Of a stretch of DNA of 64,000 bases, positions 38,321 through 51,300 are shown in pieces; the first letter of the stretch is position 1, and each line of letters opens with the position of its first letter. The notes under the pieces are model-generated. The model saw nothing but the letters and a program-made list of their open reading frames with translations. It had not been told where the DNA came from and ran no database searches. This DNA is from Dreissena polymorpha (taxonomy: Eukaryota; Mollusca; Bivalvia; Myida; Dreissenidae): assembly GCF_020536995.1 (NCBI RefSeq), contig NW_026273349.1, forward strand, positions 30,001 through 94,000, given 5' to 3'. A program made the position numbers and the translations under genes.

Positions 38321-38446
38321 GTTAACTATACTTTATATCCAGTTAACTATACTTTATATCCAGTTAACTATACTTTATATCCAGTTAACTATACTTTATA
38401 TCCAGTTAACTATACTTTATATCCAGTTAACTATACTTTATATCGA
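38321..38446 (+). repeat. 21-bp minisatellite, six units
   Basis: GTTAACTATACTTTATATCC plus A, exact in all but the last unit. It begins about 11 bases after a GTCGTCC element. Confidence 0.95.
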
Positions 38447-39026
38447 GTTGCTTGTTTAAATGATCCAGAAATATATGCTGGAAAAAAGTGTATAGATCTT
38501 TTTTTATTACAGCTGTTTTAGTTTGCATATGCAAAAATATGCAAACGTAGATAGAGAGTGTTAAACAATTTACAAATCTGTTTTGAGTAATGGGGAATAA
38601 CTTGTGGTTGCAGAGGGACGGTGAGACCCTTGTGAGGAATGTTACCTCCCTTTATGTGGCGGTCATGTTTTCCCAACGTGTATCATGTAGTTGCTATCGG
38701 CTGTATACCATGGGCATCATTGAATAAGGGCGTTATGCGAGGAGCGTGATAACAATGTTGCAGGTGCATAAAATATACCATTAATCTAGCTCGAGTGAAA
38801 TGATAAATGTTGATTATTTAAGTCGTCATTGCATAATTCCACCTACTATGTAATAAACACATTAATAAACTATAAAAATAAATAAATATTCAATCTTTAA
38901 CAATTAAAGAACTACAACATTCATTTCACATTGCTGTAGTAAGCGAAATGTTTTCAACATATTTATGACGTCAGTGTTCACGAATTATTATGACATTCTA
39001 GACATAGTTCACACATATAATAAATT

Positions 39027-39340
39027 AGCTTCATTCTGGGAAAACCGGGCTTAATGCATGGGCATTAAGTGTCGTCCCAGATTAGCCTGTTCAGTCCAAT
39101 ACATGAGCGTTAAGTGTCGTCTCAGATTAGCCTGTTCAGTCCACATAGGCTAATCACGGGTAAGTGTCGTCCCAGATTAGCCTGTTCAGTCCGCAAAGGC
39201 TGATCACGGACATCACTTTCCGCATAAACAGGATTTGCATTATTGCTAGACTTTATTTTAACAAAACAAATGCTGTAAATCGGAAAGTGTCGTGCCTTAT
39301 TAGCCTGTGCAGACTGCACAGATTTCATCGTGCTAGAGTG
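39027..39340. mobile_element. GTCGTCC-family element with triplicated head
   Basis: AAGTGTCGTCCCAGATTAGC appears three times (about 39066, 39111, 39160), with GCCTGTTCAGTCC after each, before a normal remainder. Shows local tandem growth of the element's own terminal dyad. Confidence 0.75.
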
Positions 39341-39654
39341 AGGGTATATTAAACCTTTCAGTTTCTTTCCTGCTATGTTACTCGCAAAACGCAATTGATC
39401 AACGATATCCATTGTATATAGTCCTTATTCACATGGCCGCCCTGTAGCGGGGCTGTTATTCCTTAAATGAATTAACAAAAACTTCTTGAACACTTTAGAA
39501 GTATCAATCTTAACCCTGAGATTAAATAAATAATGTTTATATGTTTTCCTCATAAAACAAACCTCTTCTTCTGTGTGGTTCGAACATTAGCGGTCGGTTA
39601 AGCAAAACACCATGTGCATGCTTTGTGACAGAAAATAAAAGGCGCGTACTGGCA

Positions 39655-39870
39655 AATATGGGCTCAACGTACAGTGTCATCAAATAATCAGGGATAACAC
39701 TTTCTGCTGTTGTGTATTTTTTTCATTAAATGAAATTGCTTCTTAAAGAAAATCAAGTTTAGGCGCGAAGCGTAGCCCCTGATTAGCCATTGCGGACTGA
39801 ACAGGCTAATCTGGCACGACATTTTACACACATGCATTAAGTCCCGAGTCCCAGGGCGAGACTTAATTAC
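39655..39870. mobile_element. GTCGTCC-family element, diverged
   Basis: AATCAGGGATAACACTTTCTGC, TTTAGGCGCGAAG and CAGGCTAATCTGGCACGAC remain. Confidence 0.65.
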
Positions 39871-39874
39871 TGTT

Positions 39875-42500
39875 GAAAACTCCCATATTAATAGTTGTAT
39901 TTACAATAACCAGATTTTGACCTCTTTATGAAGAACATTACGATGATCTGAACCAAGAATAATTGGTAAACATCCGCCCAAGGAAAAAAGTTACTTAGCC
40001 TAATTGTTGAATAGGCATTTACCCCCTAATCCTCTGTGAAAATGGCCCGTGTATGGGCGTGGACATGCTTGTTGTTTCTTCAACGATTTATTTACTTTAT
40101 TTCGTCTTGCAATCAATGAACCTTCGATAAAATATAAGCGTTGCTAACTGTTGATGCTATCTTGCTTGATTATTTTTGTTTATGGCTATATGTTATTTCC
40201 CAACGTCCTGATTGAACAGGTTTTCTCATCATCAGACAAACTTGCGTGGTTCCGTTACAAATCTTCTAGAAATGAGTCGTGTCGAGGAAAACTGTGCATA
40301 ATGTGCGCGCGTATACAATCAAACATTAATACGGCCATATTTACAGCTGTTCTTCTAGCGTGTGTTCTACATATGATTGGTATGGTTGCGCGTCTATTAC
40401 TTAATTGGAATAACGATATGGTTACTTCATTTGTATATATTGTATTCAAACTTGCATTATTTAGAGTACTCAATCCATCAGCCGCTTAGCATATCATGTA
40501 TGACACTTTTCGCAAGAGCGTTCAAGTTGTCTTTTTATTATACAATAAATTTTATTAAACACACACATTCTCAATTTAAATCTAACATTAGTGCAACAAA
40601 AATAAACATCACCCTACTTATAGTAGGGAAAATCCGCCATTCGTTTTGCTAATTGACAATTGCATATTGCTTAATAACAAATGCATATTGCTCAACGACA
40701 ACTCCATGTTGACAGAATACTACTGCATTTTTGTATATGCCAAAAGCTTTTTGTATCGAGGATAACCAGAAGCAACGGGATAATTAAACTCAAAGATATT
40801 GGTCGACTGTTAAATAACGAGCTATTTTGACGGAAAAGCCCTGTCTCTGCGAGTCAGTAAAACGCCGGATACAGGCTAGTTGCGTGTGCCTAAGCAAATC
40901 GATACGTAGTAAAAACGTTTTACTATCAGTACTTTCGTACACACGTCTTTGCGGTTTCCGTCACACAGAACGTTCATAATTAATAGAGCTGCGCACTTTG
41001 GAGTCGTCCATGGATGTGTTGTTGTTTTTACGCAGTTAAATAATTTCTAAGATTTGAATGTCAGTTTCATTTTTTATAAATCTTAGAAATCAATTTAAGG
41101 GACATGTTTGCATATTTTCGTAGCGTAGAAAAATCTCATTAAAATTTTTTCAAACAAATATAAGGATTCGCCGGGATTCAAACCCAGGTTCTCTGTAAGC
41201 AAGAGCAAGAGGGTTGCCATTGCGCCAAGCACGCTGTTATAAAGTATGGCAAATTATAAACGCTATGTTAGTAATACTCGTATTTTGCAAATTATGATGA
41301 GTATCCATTAATGAAGAAATAATTGTTCTTATCCATTAGCGTTATTTCGCCCGTTTAAAAATGCAAACATTCTTGTTTAAATCTATGACATTTTTTGCTG
41401 AAAATCGTTAGATTGCTAAACTGTGGACAATTCATCTAACTGCGTAAAGTCAACACAATATCCAGCCACCCGGTTTCAATTTACACTCCTGCCGCATGTG
41501 AGTTTATATAGTGGTTATAATTCCGGGAGAGCGGTTTCCTCCGGGTATTCCGGCCCCACCCCACCCACACAAGAACAATACTACCGAACAATTGAAAACA
41601 ATTCACTAAAATTGCAGCTATATTTCAGAAATCGTCAAACCTTTCCTGCATCCAGATTGATCATTTAATCAAAGATATTGCAAAATTTTAAATATAAATA
41701 CATAAAATCATTTAATTTGAAGGACAAATACAATAATTATACAATTAAAATAATTAAGTATATAATATTGCACAAAATATGAAGTTCGAAACAATTATTT
41801 GTTTTAAAAGAATCTACTGTTGTGTTTTTACAATATTTTAGAATGAACGAAACTATCAAATGTGTCTCTATGTTCAATTTTTTTATGATATTGTGAAATG
41901 TGAAGTGATTATTACCCCAGTTTTATTAAAATGCGTGTAACCGTTGACATATGGACTGATATATTAATTATTGGAATTGCATCTATGTAACGCAGAAAAC
42001 AAGGAATGTCTATGAAGGTCTCCTTCACGCGTATACCTTTTTTGTTACATCTTTTTTACCGTTTGAAGCATTTTGTGTAAATTGCCATCTGTCAGGGGAT
42101 AACGTAGCGAGAACCGTTTGTAAAGTGCGAAATTTTAGGCTGTGCTTAAACAACTCAGAGTTTCAAAATAAACCGTTTCAAAACAAAAATTAAAGCACAT
42201 CGTCGTTCAAAATGTCTTCAATAATGCTTATCATAGGAGTGTTGATGCTCATGTAACTAACTGAGTGTAGGTTAATCTTTAAAAAACACACCGAGGCCAC
42301 ATTTTTGCTGAAGAAAGTAAATGTAATAGCTCAACTAATATTAATTGTCCAGCGGAATGAAATTGTTCTCGCAATTTTAAATTCAGTACACACAGTGCTT
42401 AATTTATCATTAAACTATTACATAGTGCTCAGAGCGTTCACCACTTGAAAGTGTTTGATCACTTTGTCATGACAGATTTCTGTATCGCGTGGCTATCAGG
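39875..42500. other. Intergenic, no gene recognised
   Basis: Contains the tRNA-like TIR element at 41093-41382 and a GGTTTCCTCCGGGTATTCC fragment near 41533 that looks like part of a dispersed bivalve repeat. Open frames at 40151-40489 and 41423-41668 have no splice or family support. Confidence 0.45.
41093..41382 (-). mobile_element. Inverted-repeat element with internal tRNA-like sequence (second family)
   Basis: Ends TTTAAGGGACATGTTTGCAT and, complemented, TTTAAACAAGAATGTTTGCA. Minus strand 41165-41237 holds TGGCGCAATGGCAACC (A box) and GGTTTGAATCCC (B box). The architecture parallels 11132-11634 with a different tRNA and different ends. Confidence 0.6.
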
Positions 42501-42577
42501 CTAGAATATTGATTTGAAATTTCGCTTCTAATATAGGCAAACTTGATCAACCCCACTGGATGCATTATACGGTTTAG

Positions 42578-43436
42578 GTAAGTCAAGTTTGAACTCACGA
42601 TGTAAGTTTTTTTTATGTTAAAATATAATTATTTAAAAGACATATGTACGTGATGGTTTAGCACTTAAAATACTTATTATTAACGTTGTTGCAATACATC
42701 ATAGTATTTTGTTTAGTTAGGTTTGCGATATTAATATCACTACCATGATGAACAGTAGAAAATTAGACAGGTTGCCGTATGTATTTCCCCCTACTAATGT
42801 TTTTCCAGATCCGAAATGGTCCCTGTAAAAGGAAATACATGATCAGTATGTTACTTTGTGTTAAATTACTTAAGCAGTGAAAAACCTAACAAATCAAACA
42901 TAACCAAATGTAGTTAACACATAAGGATAATGTACACAACAACAAACCTGAACACCCAAAGCTGTCATTCTGTACTTCTGAAAATAACGTTATTGTTAAG
43001 AAAGCAATATGTGCTTGTGCAAATGCTGCTTTAGACAGCTCCAGGAACGTAATAATTTATTTAATAATTCAAAGCCATCGTCATTTGTTGATTAACGTGG
43101 TGCAAATATTTAAAAAAAAACATGTCCCTTTTTAAGCTGCATCTGCATTATATAAAATCATTGTAGCGCGGTTTTCTTTATTTATTGCGATGATTGCGGC
43201 CCTATATTATACATGTGGGCCTTGCTCTGGGAAAACAGGGCTTAATGCATGTGTGTAGATATTCGTTCAACATAAGCCTGTGCAGTCCGACTGTTTTTTT
43301 TAAGGAAGTTTCTTCTAAACAAAAATCCAAGGCGGATATTGTCGTCCATGGTAAGCCTTTTCAGACTGCACAGGCTAATCTGGGACGAATCTTTATGCAC
43401 ATTCATTAAGCCCAGTTTTCCCAGAGCGAGACTCAG
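42578..43436 (+). repeat. Local segmental duplication, copy 1
   Basis: Same order of blocks as 45509-46354 (GTTGCAATACATCATAGTAT; CCAAATGTAGT; TTTTTAAGCTGCATCTGCA) and the same internally deleted GTCGTCC element at its end. Confidence 0.85.
43214..43436. mobile_element. GTCGTCC-family element with internal deletion
   Basis: Left dyad truncated after GCCTGTGCAGTCCGAC, then TTCTAAACAAAAATCCAAGG. The same truncation is in the copy at 46135, so both descend by segmental duplication. Confidence 0.8.
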
Positions 43437-44659
43437 TATTCTTATTCTAAGTCATTGTCCGTATTACGCTTTTAATTCACGAGTGATCATAGAAAATAAA
43501 ATTTTCACGAGTGAAAATGTATATTTTCAATCATCACGTGTGAATTAAAATCAATATTCCACGGAATCCAACAAATTGTCATTTTATTTTTTATATGATT
43601 CATTGGTTTATTTTATGAAAAACATATAATTCGTCTATGCAATACAAACATAAAATTTCTGTATTTAAATTTTAATTTAAATAAAAAAATATTCAAAACG
43701 CACAAGCACCGAGCAATGGATATGTTTCACAGTGACGTTTAATACCAGACGGATATGATGTTAAGTTGGTATTGTGCTTTCTTGTTATAAATACGTAAAG
43801 CGTATGCTGTATTTGTGTATACTGCAAATATAATATCAACATTGACGGAATGCGTTTATATTTTGAGACTTTATATACAATTAATCACTGTTTGTATTAC
43901 ATTTTAACTTCACTATTGAATAATTTAAATAGTTAAAAGACGAAACCTTTTCTTTGACATTTCGCATGCAGTAATACCATCAAGTAGAGCTGAGTGGTTG
44001 GACAAGTATTTCAATTAAATGTATCAAGTTCATATAATCTGCCACTGTTGAGTATTGTATTGAGCAGTATTTACACATTCAAACAAGTCGTTGTTCGACA
44101 AAAAATGCGACTAAAGGCGTATTCGTAATTAAAAACAAAACCTAAATTGTAAATGTTCATGCTTGCTTTATAAATGATTAGTTTAACACAATTCATCAAT
44201 GACAAGATATATCTACGTAATTGCATTTCCATATTTTTTATACTTTTATGTGTTATTGTTCTGTAAGCCAATACAACATTTTTAAGTTTAATGCATGGAT
44301 TTTCCGCTCCCATCAAGTCGGCTGAAACAAAAAAACAATCCAATTAAGAGCTGAAGGGTTGATTTTTTAAACCAAATTACTACGCTTCAATGAGTAAATT
44401 ATACGGGTTTTAGACGTCTAAATTCATTAGAAAACAATAATGAAAGCTAAGTCTTTGATTGTATTTGGTCAATCATTAGGTCTCTACAAAAATAAATCAA
44501 AATGCAGAGTGTAAACATTTGGCGCAAATAGGAAATAAAACATAGCATAAACGAAATAATACACATTTCTACGGTAGTTCGACTTGAACTTACGCAAAAG
44601 GAATCCCTTTCACAAATGATCAAACAGATAATACTGAATACGTAACAATATAAAAATCA

Positions 44660-44793
44660 GCACAGGCTAATCAAATACTTCACTTTTCCCCTTATTTTGA
44701 CTTTGCTAAGAAGAGGCTTTATCTAAAAGAAGCAATACAATAAAAGCGGAATGTATCGTTCTAGATAAGCCTGTACGGACTTAGTGGACTAAT
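44660..44793. mobile_element. GTCGTCC-family fragment
   Basis: CAGGCTAATCAAATACTTCAC, GCTAAGAAGAGGCTTTATC and AAAAGCGGAATGTATCGTTC survive; the outer ends are missing. Confidence 0.6.
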
Positions 44794-45508
44794 ATATGTC
44801 ATTTGTCACATGAAGACGAAACAAAGCTTTCCTTGTCATGTGTGTGTACGCGATTTGTAAATCGTAGAAGATCGAATAAAAGATACCACCCCTACAACAT
44901 ATACATCCGATGAAACAAGACATCCTTATTTATTTGGCATTTTATGTTATAGTGTGTATATTTAGGTAAACGTCTTGCATAACCATTCATATATTGCACA
45001 CATCTGACACCGAATACAATCACACACATTTAAAATTACAGAACGATATATGTCTATATCAAACGTAAATGAATTGTTTTAAGACTTTACCTTCTTTGCA
45101 TGCATAAATATTACATTTAATAAAATAAAAACATGTTGCAAAAATGGACTTCAAATATATTTTAAAAGCCCTAAACTGGCTAGTTAACAACCCCGCATGT
45201 ATTGCGCGTGTCACTGTTGAAACATTGATTGTAAGACATCCTGTGCAAATCTGTATTTGTCAAAACTATAATGATTTACTTTTCTTTGTGTACATGACAC
45301 TCGGGTGGTTCAGGATTGACCTGCGCATTTTGGTCAACTCGTAGTAGCTGATAATCTCGACATTTACGGTGTACACGTGTTTACTTGCAGTCGATGTTGA
45401 TTGTAAATCTGCATAGTGCAAGGTCAGTGTATAACGGTATGCTTGGATTTAATTATTGAGTTTAAATCAAAATTTTGGTATTTTTGTTGAACTTATCGTT
45501 CGTACGTT

Positions 45509-46354
45509 TAAGGTAGGTCATATTTAAACTTACGATGTTAGGCTGTATGTATATGTTTAATTATAATTATTAAAAAGACATATAAACGCGATGTTATGCC
45601 ATTTAAATACTTACAATTAAAGTTGTTGCAATACATCATAGTATAGTTTTAGGTAGGTTTGCGATAGGAATTTCACAACCATGATGACAGTAAAAAAAAA
45701 ACAGGTTGTCGTATGCATTTTCCCCTATTAATGATTATCCGGATCCGAAATGTTCCTTTTAAAAGGAAATACTTGAGCAGTATGTTACTTTGTGTTAAAT
45801 TACTTAATCAGTATGAAACACCTTACAAATCAAACATAACCAAATGTAGTCATCACATTAGATTGAGGTACACAACAACCGTGATCACCCGAATCTGTAA
45901 TTAGGTACTTCCTAAAATAACGTTATTGTTAAGAAAGCTATTTTTGCTTGTGCAAATGCTTCTTTATACAGCTCATGAACCGTAATAATTAATTGAATAA
46001 ATCAAAGACATATGTTGATGTACGTGGTGGAAATATACAAAACACATGCCATTTTTAAGCTGCATCTGCAGGAGAGAAACCTTAAGGTTGCAGGTTTTTG
46101 TATTAATTGCGATGATTGCTCTATATAATACATGTAAGCCTCTCTATGGAAAAATAGGGCTTAATGCATGTGCGTAAAGGTTCGTCCAGAATAAGCCTGT
46201 GCAGTCCGACTTTTTTGTTTTTAGGAAGATTCTTCTAAACAAATATCCAAGGCGGATATTGTCGTCCATGGTAAGCTTCTTCAGACTGCACGGGCTAATC
46301 TGGGACGAATCTGTATGCACATGCATTAAGCCCAGTTTTCCCAGAGCGAGACTC
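45509..46354 (+). repeat. Local segmental duplication, copy 2
   Basis: Direct partner of 42578-43436 at roughly 85-90% by eye, about 2.9 kb apart. Non-coding. Confidence 0.85.
46135..46354. mobile_element. GTCGTCC-family element with the shared internal deletion
   Basis: See 43214-43436; same truncation point and linker changes (CCAAGGCGGATATTGTCG). Confidence 0.8.
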
Positions 46355-46359
46355 ATTAT

Positions 46360-47650
46360 TATTCATTGCTCGTATACTACCAGTCCCGTTAACCCCTTCA
46401 CGCAAGTTTGTGAACTCGCCATGACCTACACGTTATCAGATAATTGAAACATTTCGGTCTCACGAGTTTACGCTGACATGGTAAAATTAAGGGCACACCG
46501 CAATCGTGTTCATTTGTTTCCGTTTAAACATACACTATCCATTGTATTATGCAGTCTTGTTTAACCAATTCTCTGCGTTGTGGTTCTGAATAGGGTACGG
46601 TATTATAAGGTATTTCGGAAAGCTTCTGCGACAGCATATTGTTAAAAGATAATGACACAGATGATAATTAACATTATGCAAGCGAAATTGTAACAGGCAT
46701 ATATCAACACATGACACAGTGTATAGCACATGTTATAAAATGAATGCACCATTTATACAAACATTAAAACATGTTTTATACTACACGTAGATGAAGATGT
46801 CTTTGTAAACTTAATTTAAAATAGCGAATAATGGAACTGCATAAACTATTTTATGGAGTTTTTATTTCGTTTTTATCTACTTTGGTAACACCTGACACCA
46901 TAGCCATATAATTATCAAAACTGCGATCACCTCCTTTGAGCGACCGATGCAAATCATGAGGGTTTAAACCGTTTAGGGCTAGCCGAGCATCGCATTTACT
47001 GAAGAATTATTAACAAACTGAACGTGTGTCTAAAAATATATCAATCAATGGAATTTTGAAGAGTATTAATGAATTATTTATGAATGCAAAAAGGTTCTTT
47101 AAAAGCTTCACAAAGATTTCGGTGTACTTACGTTGAACATGACGGAAATCATTTATATGCTTTGTATTAAAGATGTTAGTATACAACTGTCACGTAATCG
47201 TTCATAGTTCATGGACGACACATAGTTACTAGCAATGTTCATTTCTCTTAAATTACTAGTATGTAGCCTACCATTGGATTTCTCGTCATGTGCATATTGC
47301 CATGATGACGGGATTTGCATTAGCTACCATTTTCCCGTGTCGCGCATGGGACAAGTCCGTCCCTCTCTATTAATGTTAATTTCTCTGCATAATGTGGGAT
47401 AAAATATTCAACAATACCATATATCAGTCTCTAGCCCAATTTAATGTCTGACATAACTAATATTTCAATTATACAAATATGTTGTGATTGCTACATGATT
47501 GTGTCTTTTTCCATCTGTTCACCTCAAGATCTAAATGCTAATTGATTATTTTCCTCTAACATTTCCCCCGTGAAACTCAGTTATGAATTCCATTGGTCAG
47601 TGTTCTATCCGTGCTTATTTCTGGTTTGCTAGATTACTAGAGATACTGAA
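46360..47650. other. Intergenic, nothing recognised
   Basis: No exon, TIR or tandem repeat seen. Confidence 0.5.
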
Positions 47651-47651
47651 C

Positions 47652-48084
47652 CAATGAAGCCCTGGGAACGGGATAAACAAACCACCCAAATATTTACAAG
47701 CTTTATCAAACCTTTTGATGAGAGATTTTACTGTATAAACACTTTTGCTTGACCAATAAAAACATACCCGGCCTTGTGTCAACTATACTATTCTTTAATC
47801 TCTCCCTCATCGATAAGCTTGTTTGTACATATCTGCACTTTGTTTCCTACCATAATGTGACACAACCTATCAATGAAGCCCTGGAAACGGGATAACAAAC
47901 CACCCAACTATTTACAAGCTTTATCAAACCTTTGATGAGAGATTTTACTGTATAAACACTTTTGCTTGACCAATACAAACATACCCGGCCTTGTGTCAGC
48001 TATACTATTCTTTAATCTCTCCCTCATCGATAAGCTTATTTGTACATATCTGCACTTTGTTTCCTATCATTATGTGACACAACC
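47652..48084 (+). repeat. 219-bp direct tandem duplication
   Basis: Two head-to-tail units starting CAATGAAGCCCTGG at 47652 and 47871, differing at only a few positions. It ends about 300 bases before the DHFR start codon, so promoter-region duplication is possible. Confidence 0.95.
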
Positions 48085-48380
48085 AAATATTGTCCGTATA
48101 TAAACGACATTAAAACTATGCAGACAAGATTGTGTAGAGTTTTGTTTTGAAACGGTGAATAAATTGAAATCGCCGTCATCATTTGACTTAGAATAATACG
48201 GGCGTTAAAAATAGAAAGAGAAAATAGTACTGGACTGAATTGATGAGTTTAGTTTCATCAATTGTTAAATTTACTTTGTTGATATTGAACTGCGACCAAT
48301 CGAATGGTCAATACTAATGCAGAGTTGATAACATTTGCAGGACCAGTGTGACGAACTATTAAAGAGTCTTTCGTTGGCCC

Positions 48381-51300
48381 ATGGACATCATGGAACAAAA
48401 TGTCTCCATCACGAACGGAATAATCACATTCGATATGATGGCAGCAATGTGTCATAACAACAGAGGCATTGGCTACCAGGGTGATCTGCCATGGCCAAAA
48501 TTGAGGTAAGTATACGAATAATTTTGGGAAAAAATGGGCTGCATGCATTTGCAAAAAGTGTCGTTCGATTGTGTACACATTCCGCTTTTACGGACCTTTC
48601 GGTATAAAGGAGATATCTGCTAAACGAAAAACCAGTTTAGGCGGAAAGTGTCCTTTCTTGTTAATTTTGACGTGGCTTTACACAAATGCATTAAGTCCAA
48701 TTTTCCCAAAACAAAGTTTGATGTGTCTCACAAATGAAAAACAATATATGAGTAGACATAAACTTAAGTACAAAGAACTTTACAATCCGTCTACAATAAA
48801 CAATAAAATATCGATGTGTAAATGGTTATCTTCACTCTGTCTGCTTACGACATTTTGAATTGCTGTCCATATACAACGTTGTTTATTTACTATTGAATAC
48901 AGGAAAAGATATAATCTCGCTTTGGGAAAACTGGGCTAAATGCATGTGCGTAAATTGTCATCACACTTTAGCCTCTACAGTCCGAATTGGCTAATTAGAT
49001 ACGACACTTTTTGCGGATATGTATTTTACCCGTAAGGATATCGCTTCTATCCAAATATCCAGCTTTTTCAGAAAGAGGGATGACAATCTACACTTATACA
49101 GGCATATCTAGGATTACACTTTGCGCACACGCATTAAGACCAGTTTTCCCAAAACAAAGCTCATTTTTCTGTACCTACTATGCTTGCAAGTTTATGTCTG
49201 TTTACAGGGCCGATTTTGAGTATTATTTAAAGACCACATCCACACACAAGAAAGGTAATATTGTAAACATGAGACTCGGTCTGTGAAAACGGGTATTAAT
49301 GCATGTTCGTTTAAATGTCGCCCCACATATGCCATGCAGTCCGCAATGAGGAAAGACACTTTACACCTAAACTGATTTTCGCTAGGAAAAGACTTTAAAC
49401 CGAAAGTAGAATATCAGCGGAAAGTTTGCGAACTTTACAGGTTGACACTGTACGCACATGTAAATAGCTCCATTTTCCAAGAACACGGCCCGTATAGCAC
49501 AGCGGTTAAATTGATTGATTTAAAGTGTTCCAGACTAAGTTTTCCCGTTTTCCATGATTAAGTTAACCCTAAGCACATTTTTGAGTTATTGTGAAGAACG
49601 TTTATTGGCTTGCTATCATGAAAGAAAATATAAAACCTGTAAATAATCGATCAATCCGCTCTCGTTGTTTTCTGTCGTATAACGCAAAGTCATGTCTACG
49701 CCATTCTGTTTGTTGGAAAAATGGCCGCGATCAAGCGTTTCATGATTGGCTGATCACATAGTTTGATGTATCGCTGTCATTGTTTTCCATTTACAACGGC
49801 CATTCATATGAAACGTCGTGTCCAAACTAAACATGGATTACACAGGATTAATATCTTTAATGTTTGTCATTCAAATAAAGACATGAGTTATGTTTATGTT
49901 CCCTTCATGTTCTTTATATCTATTTACAGTTGTTGTTGTTTAATCCAGACTCCAGTTTGATGAGTATACATGTACATGGCCGTAAGACTTGGGCGGTGTG
50001 TACGGACTTTCAGGCAAGCTATGGAGGCGTATATCACATCGTCTGTAGTCAGTCACGTGACCCAAGGTGCGTCTACCTCATGTTCTGCAGCCGATTTTAT
50101 TTCAATGGTCATTCTAGAATGTCGTCAGCATCCGTAAACCGTGCACTTAGCAACACATGTGTATATAATGCGGAAATTGGAAATATGTAAACAAGGTAGA
50201 AAGTCACTAAAATACACTTGGAAATAAAACCTGACTTCAAATAATCATTATTTACAACCAAAGCCAATACAAATTAATCATTATTTGAATTAATTACCGT
50301 TTTCGTTCACAACGGCTAAGAAACAATAGTGCAACATAATTATCACTTTTTAGGCACGAGGCAATAAAACAAGAACAAGTATCAGCTAAATAATACTGCA
50401 CGTTTTCTTTGTAATAGGTTGTCTAATAAAGTAACACATTATCAAATGTGTTGTCATATCGCAATTCCACACGTGAATTTCCGTTTGGAGTAACAAGACA
50501 CACCCGAATCTCCTGACGGTGGCCGGAAGTGTACCTGAGGCGCTGGAGAACATCGCAGATCTGGACCGAAAGGGGAAAGTGGACAGCGTCTGGATCATGG
50601 GTGGTGCAGGCATATACCAGGTATAAGAATTTTAATACTTATTGTTTCTGAAATAAACCTTATACTAAAAGAAACATATGATAATATGATAGTTATAAAG
50701 TCGAATGTTCGAGGCAAAATATCTATTTCAGAACAAACATGGGCATAATGCAAGTGCGTATAGTGACTGATGTGTTTTCCCAGGCTAATTTCGGACTACA
50801 CATTCCTATTGTTTTGTATTTGTCATTTAAAGGCAGTATATTCTTAGCGAAAATCCAATGTAAACATAAAGTAACGTCCCTAATTAGCCAGTACGGACAA
50901 CGCAAATCTGACACGACACTTCACGCACTAGCCTGTACGGACTACGCACATCTGACACGACACTTCACGTACTAGCCTGTACAGATTACACAAATCTGAA
51001 ACGACACTTCACGCACTAGCCTGTACGGACTACGCACATCTGACACGACACTTCACGCACTAGCCTGTACGGACTACGCACATCTGACACGACACTTCAC
51101 GCACAAGCCTGTACGGACTACGCACATCTGACACGACACTTCACGCACTAGCATGTACGGACTACGCAAATCTGACACGACACTTCACGCACTTGCCTGT
51201 ACGGACTACGCACATCTGACACGACACTTCATGCACTTGCCTGTACGGACTACGCACATCTGACACGACACTTCACGCACTAGCCTGTACGGATTACGCA

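Noticed and set aside
40151-40489. 112-codon hydrophobic frame
   Set aside because: AT-rich DNA readily gives such frames; no phase-matched exon partner or recognisable motif.
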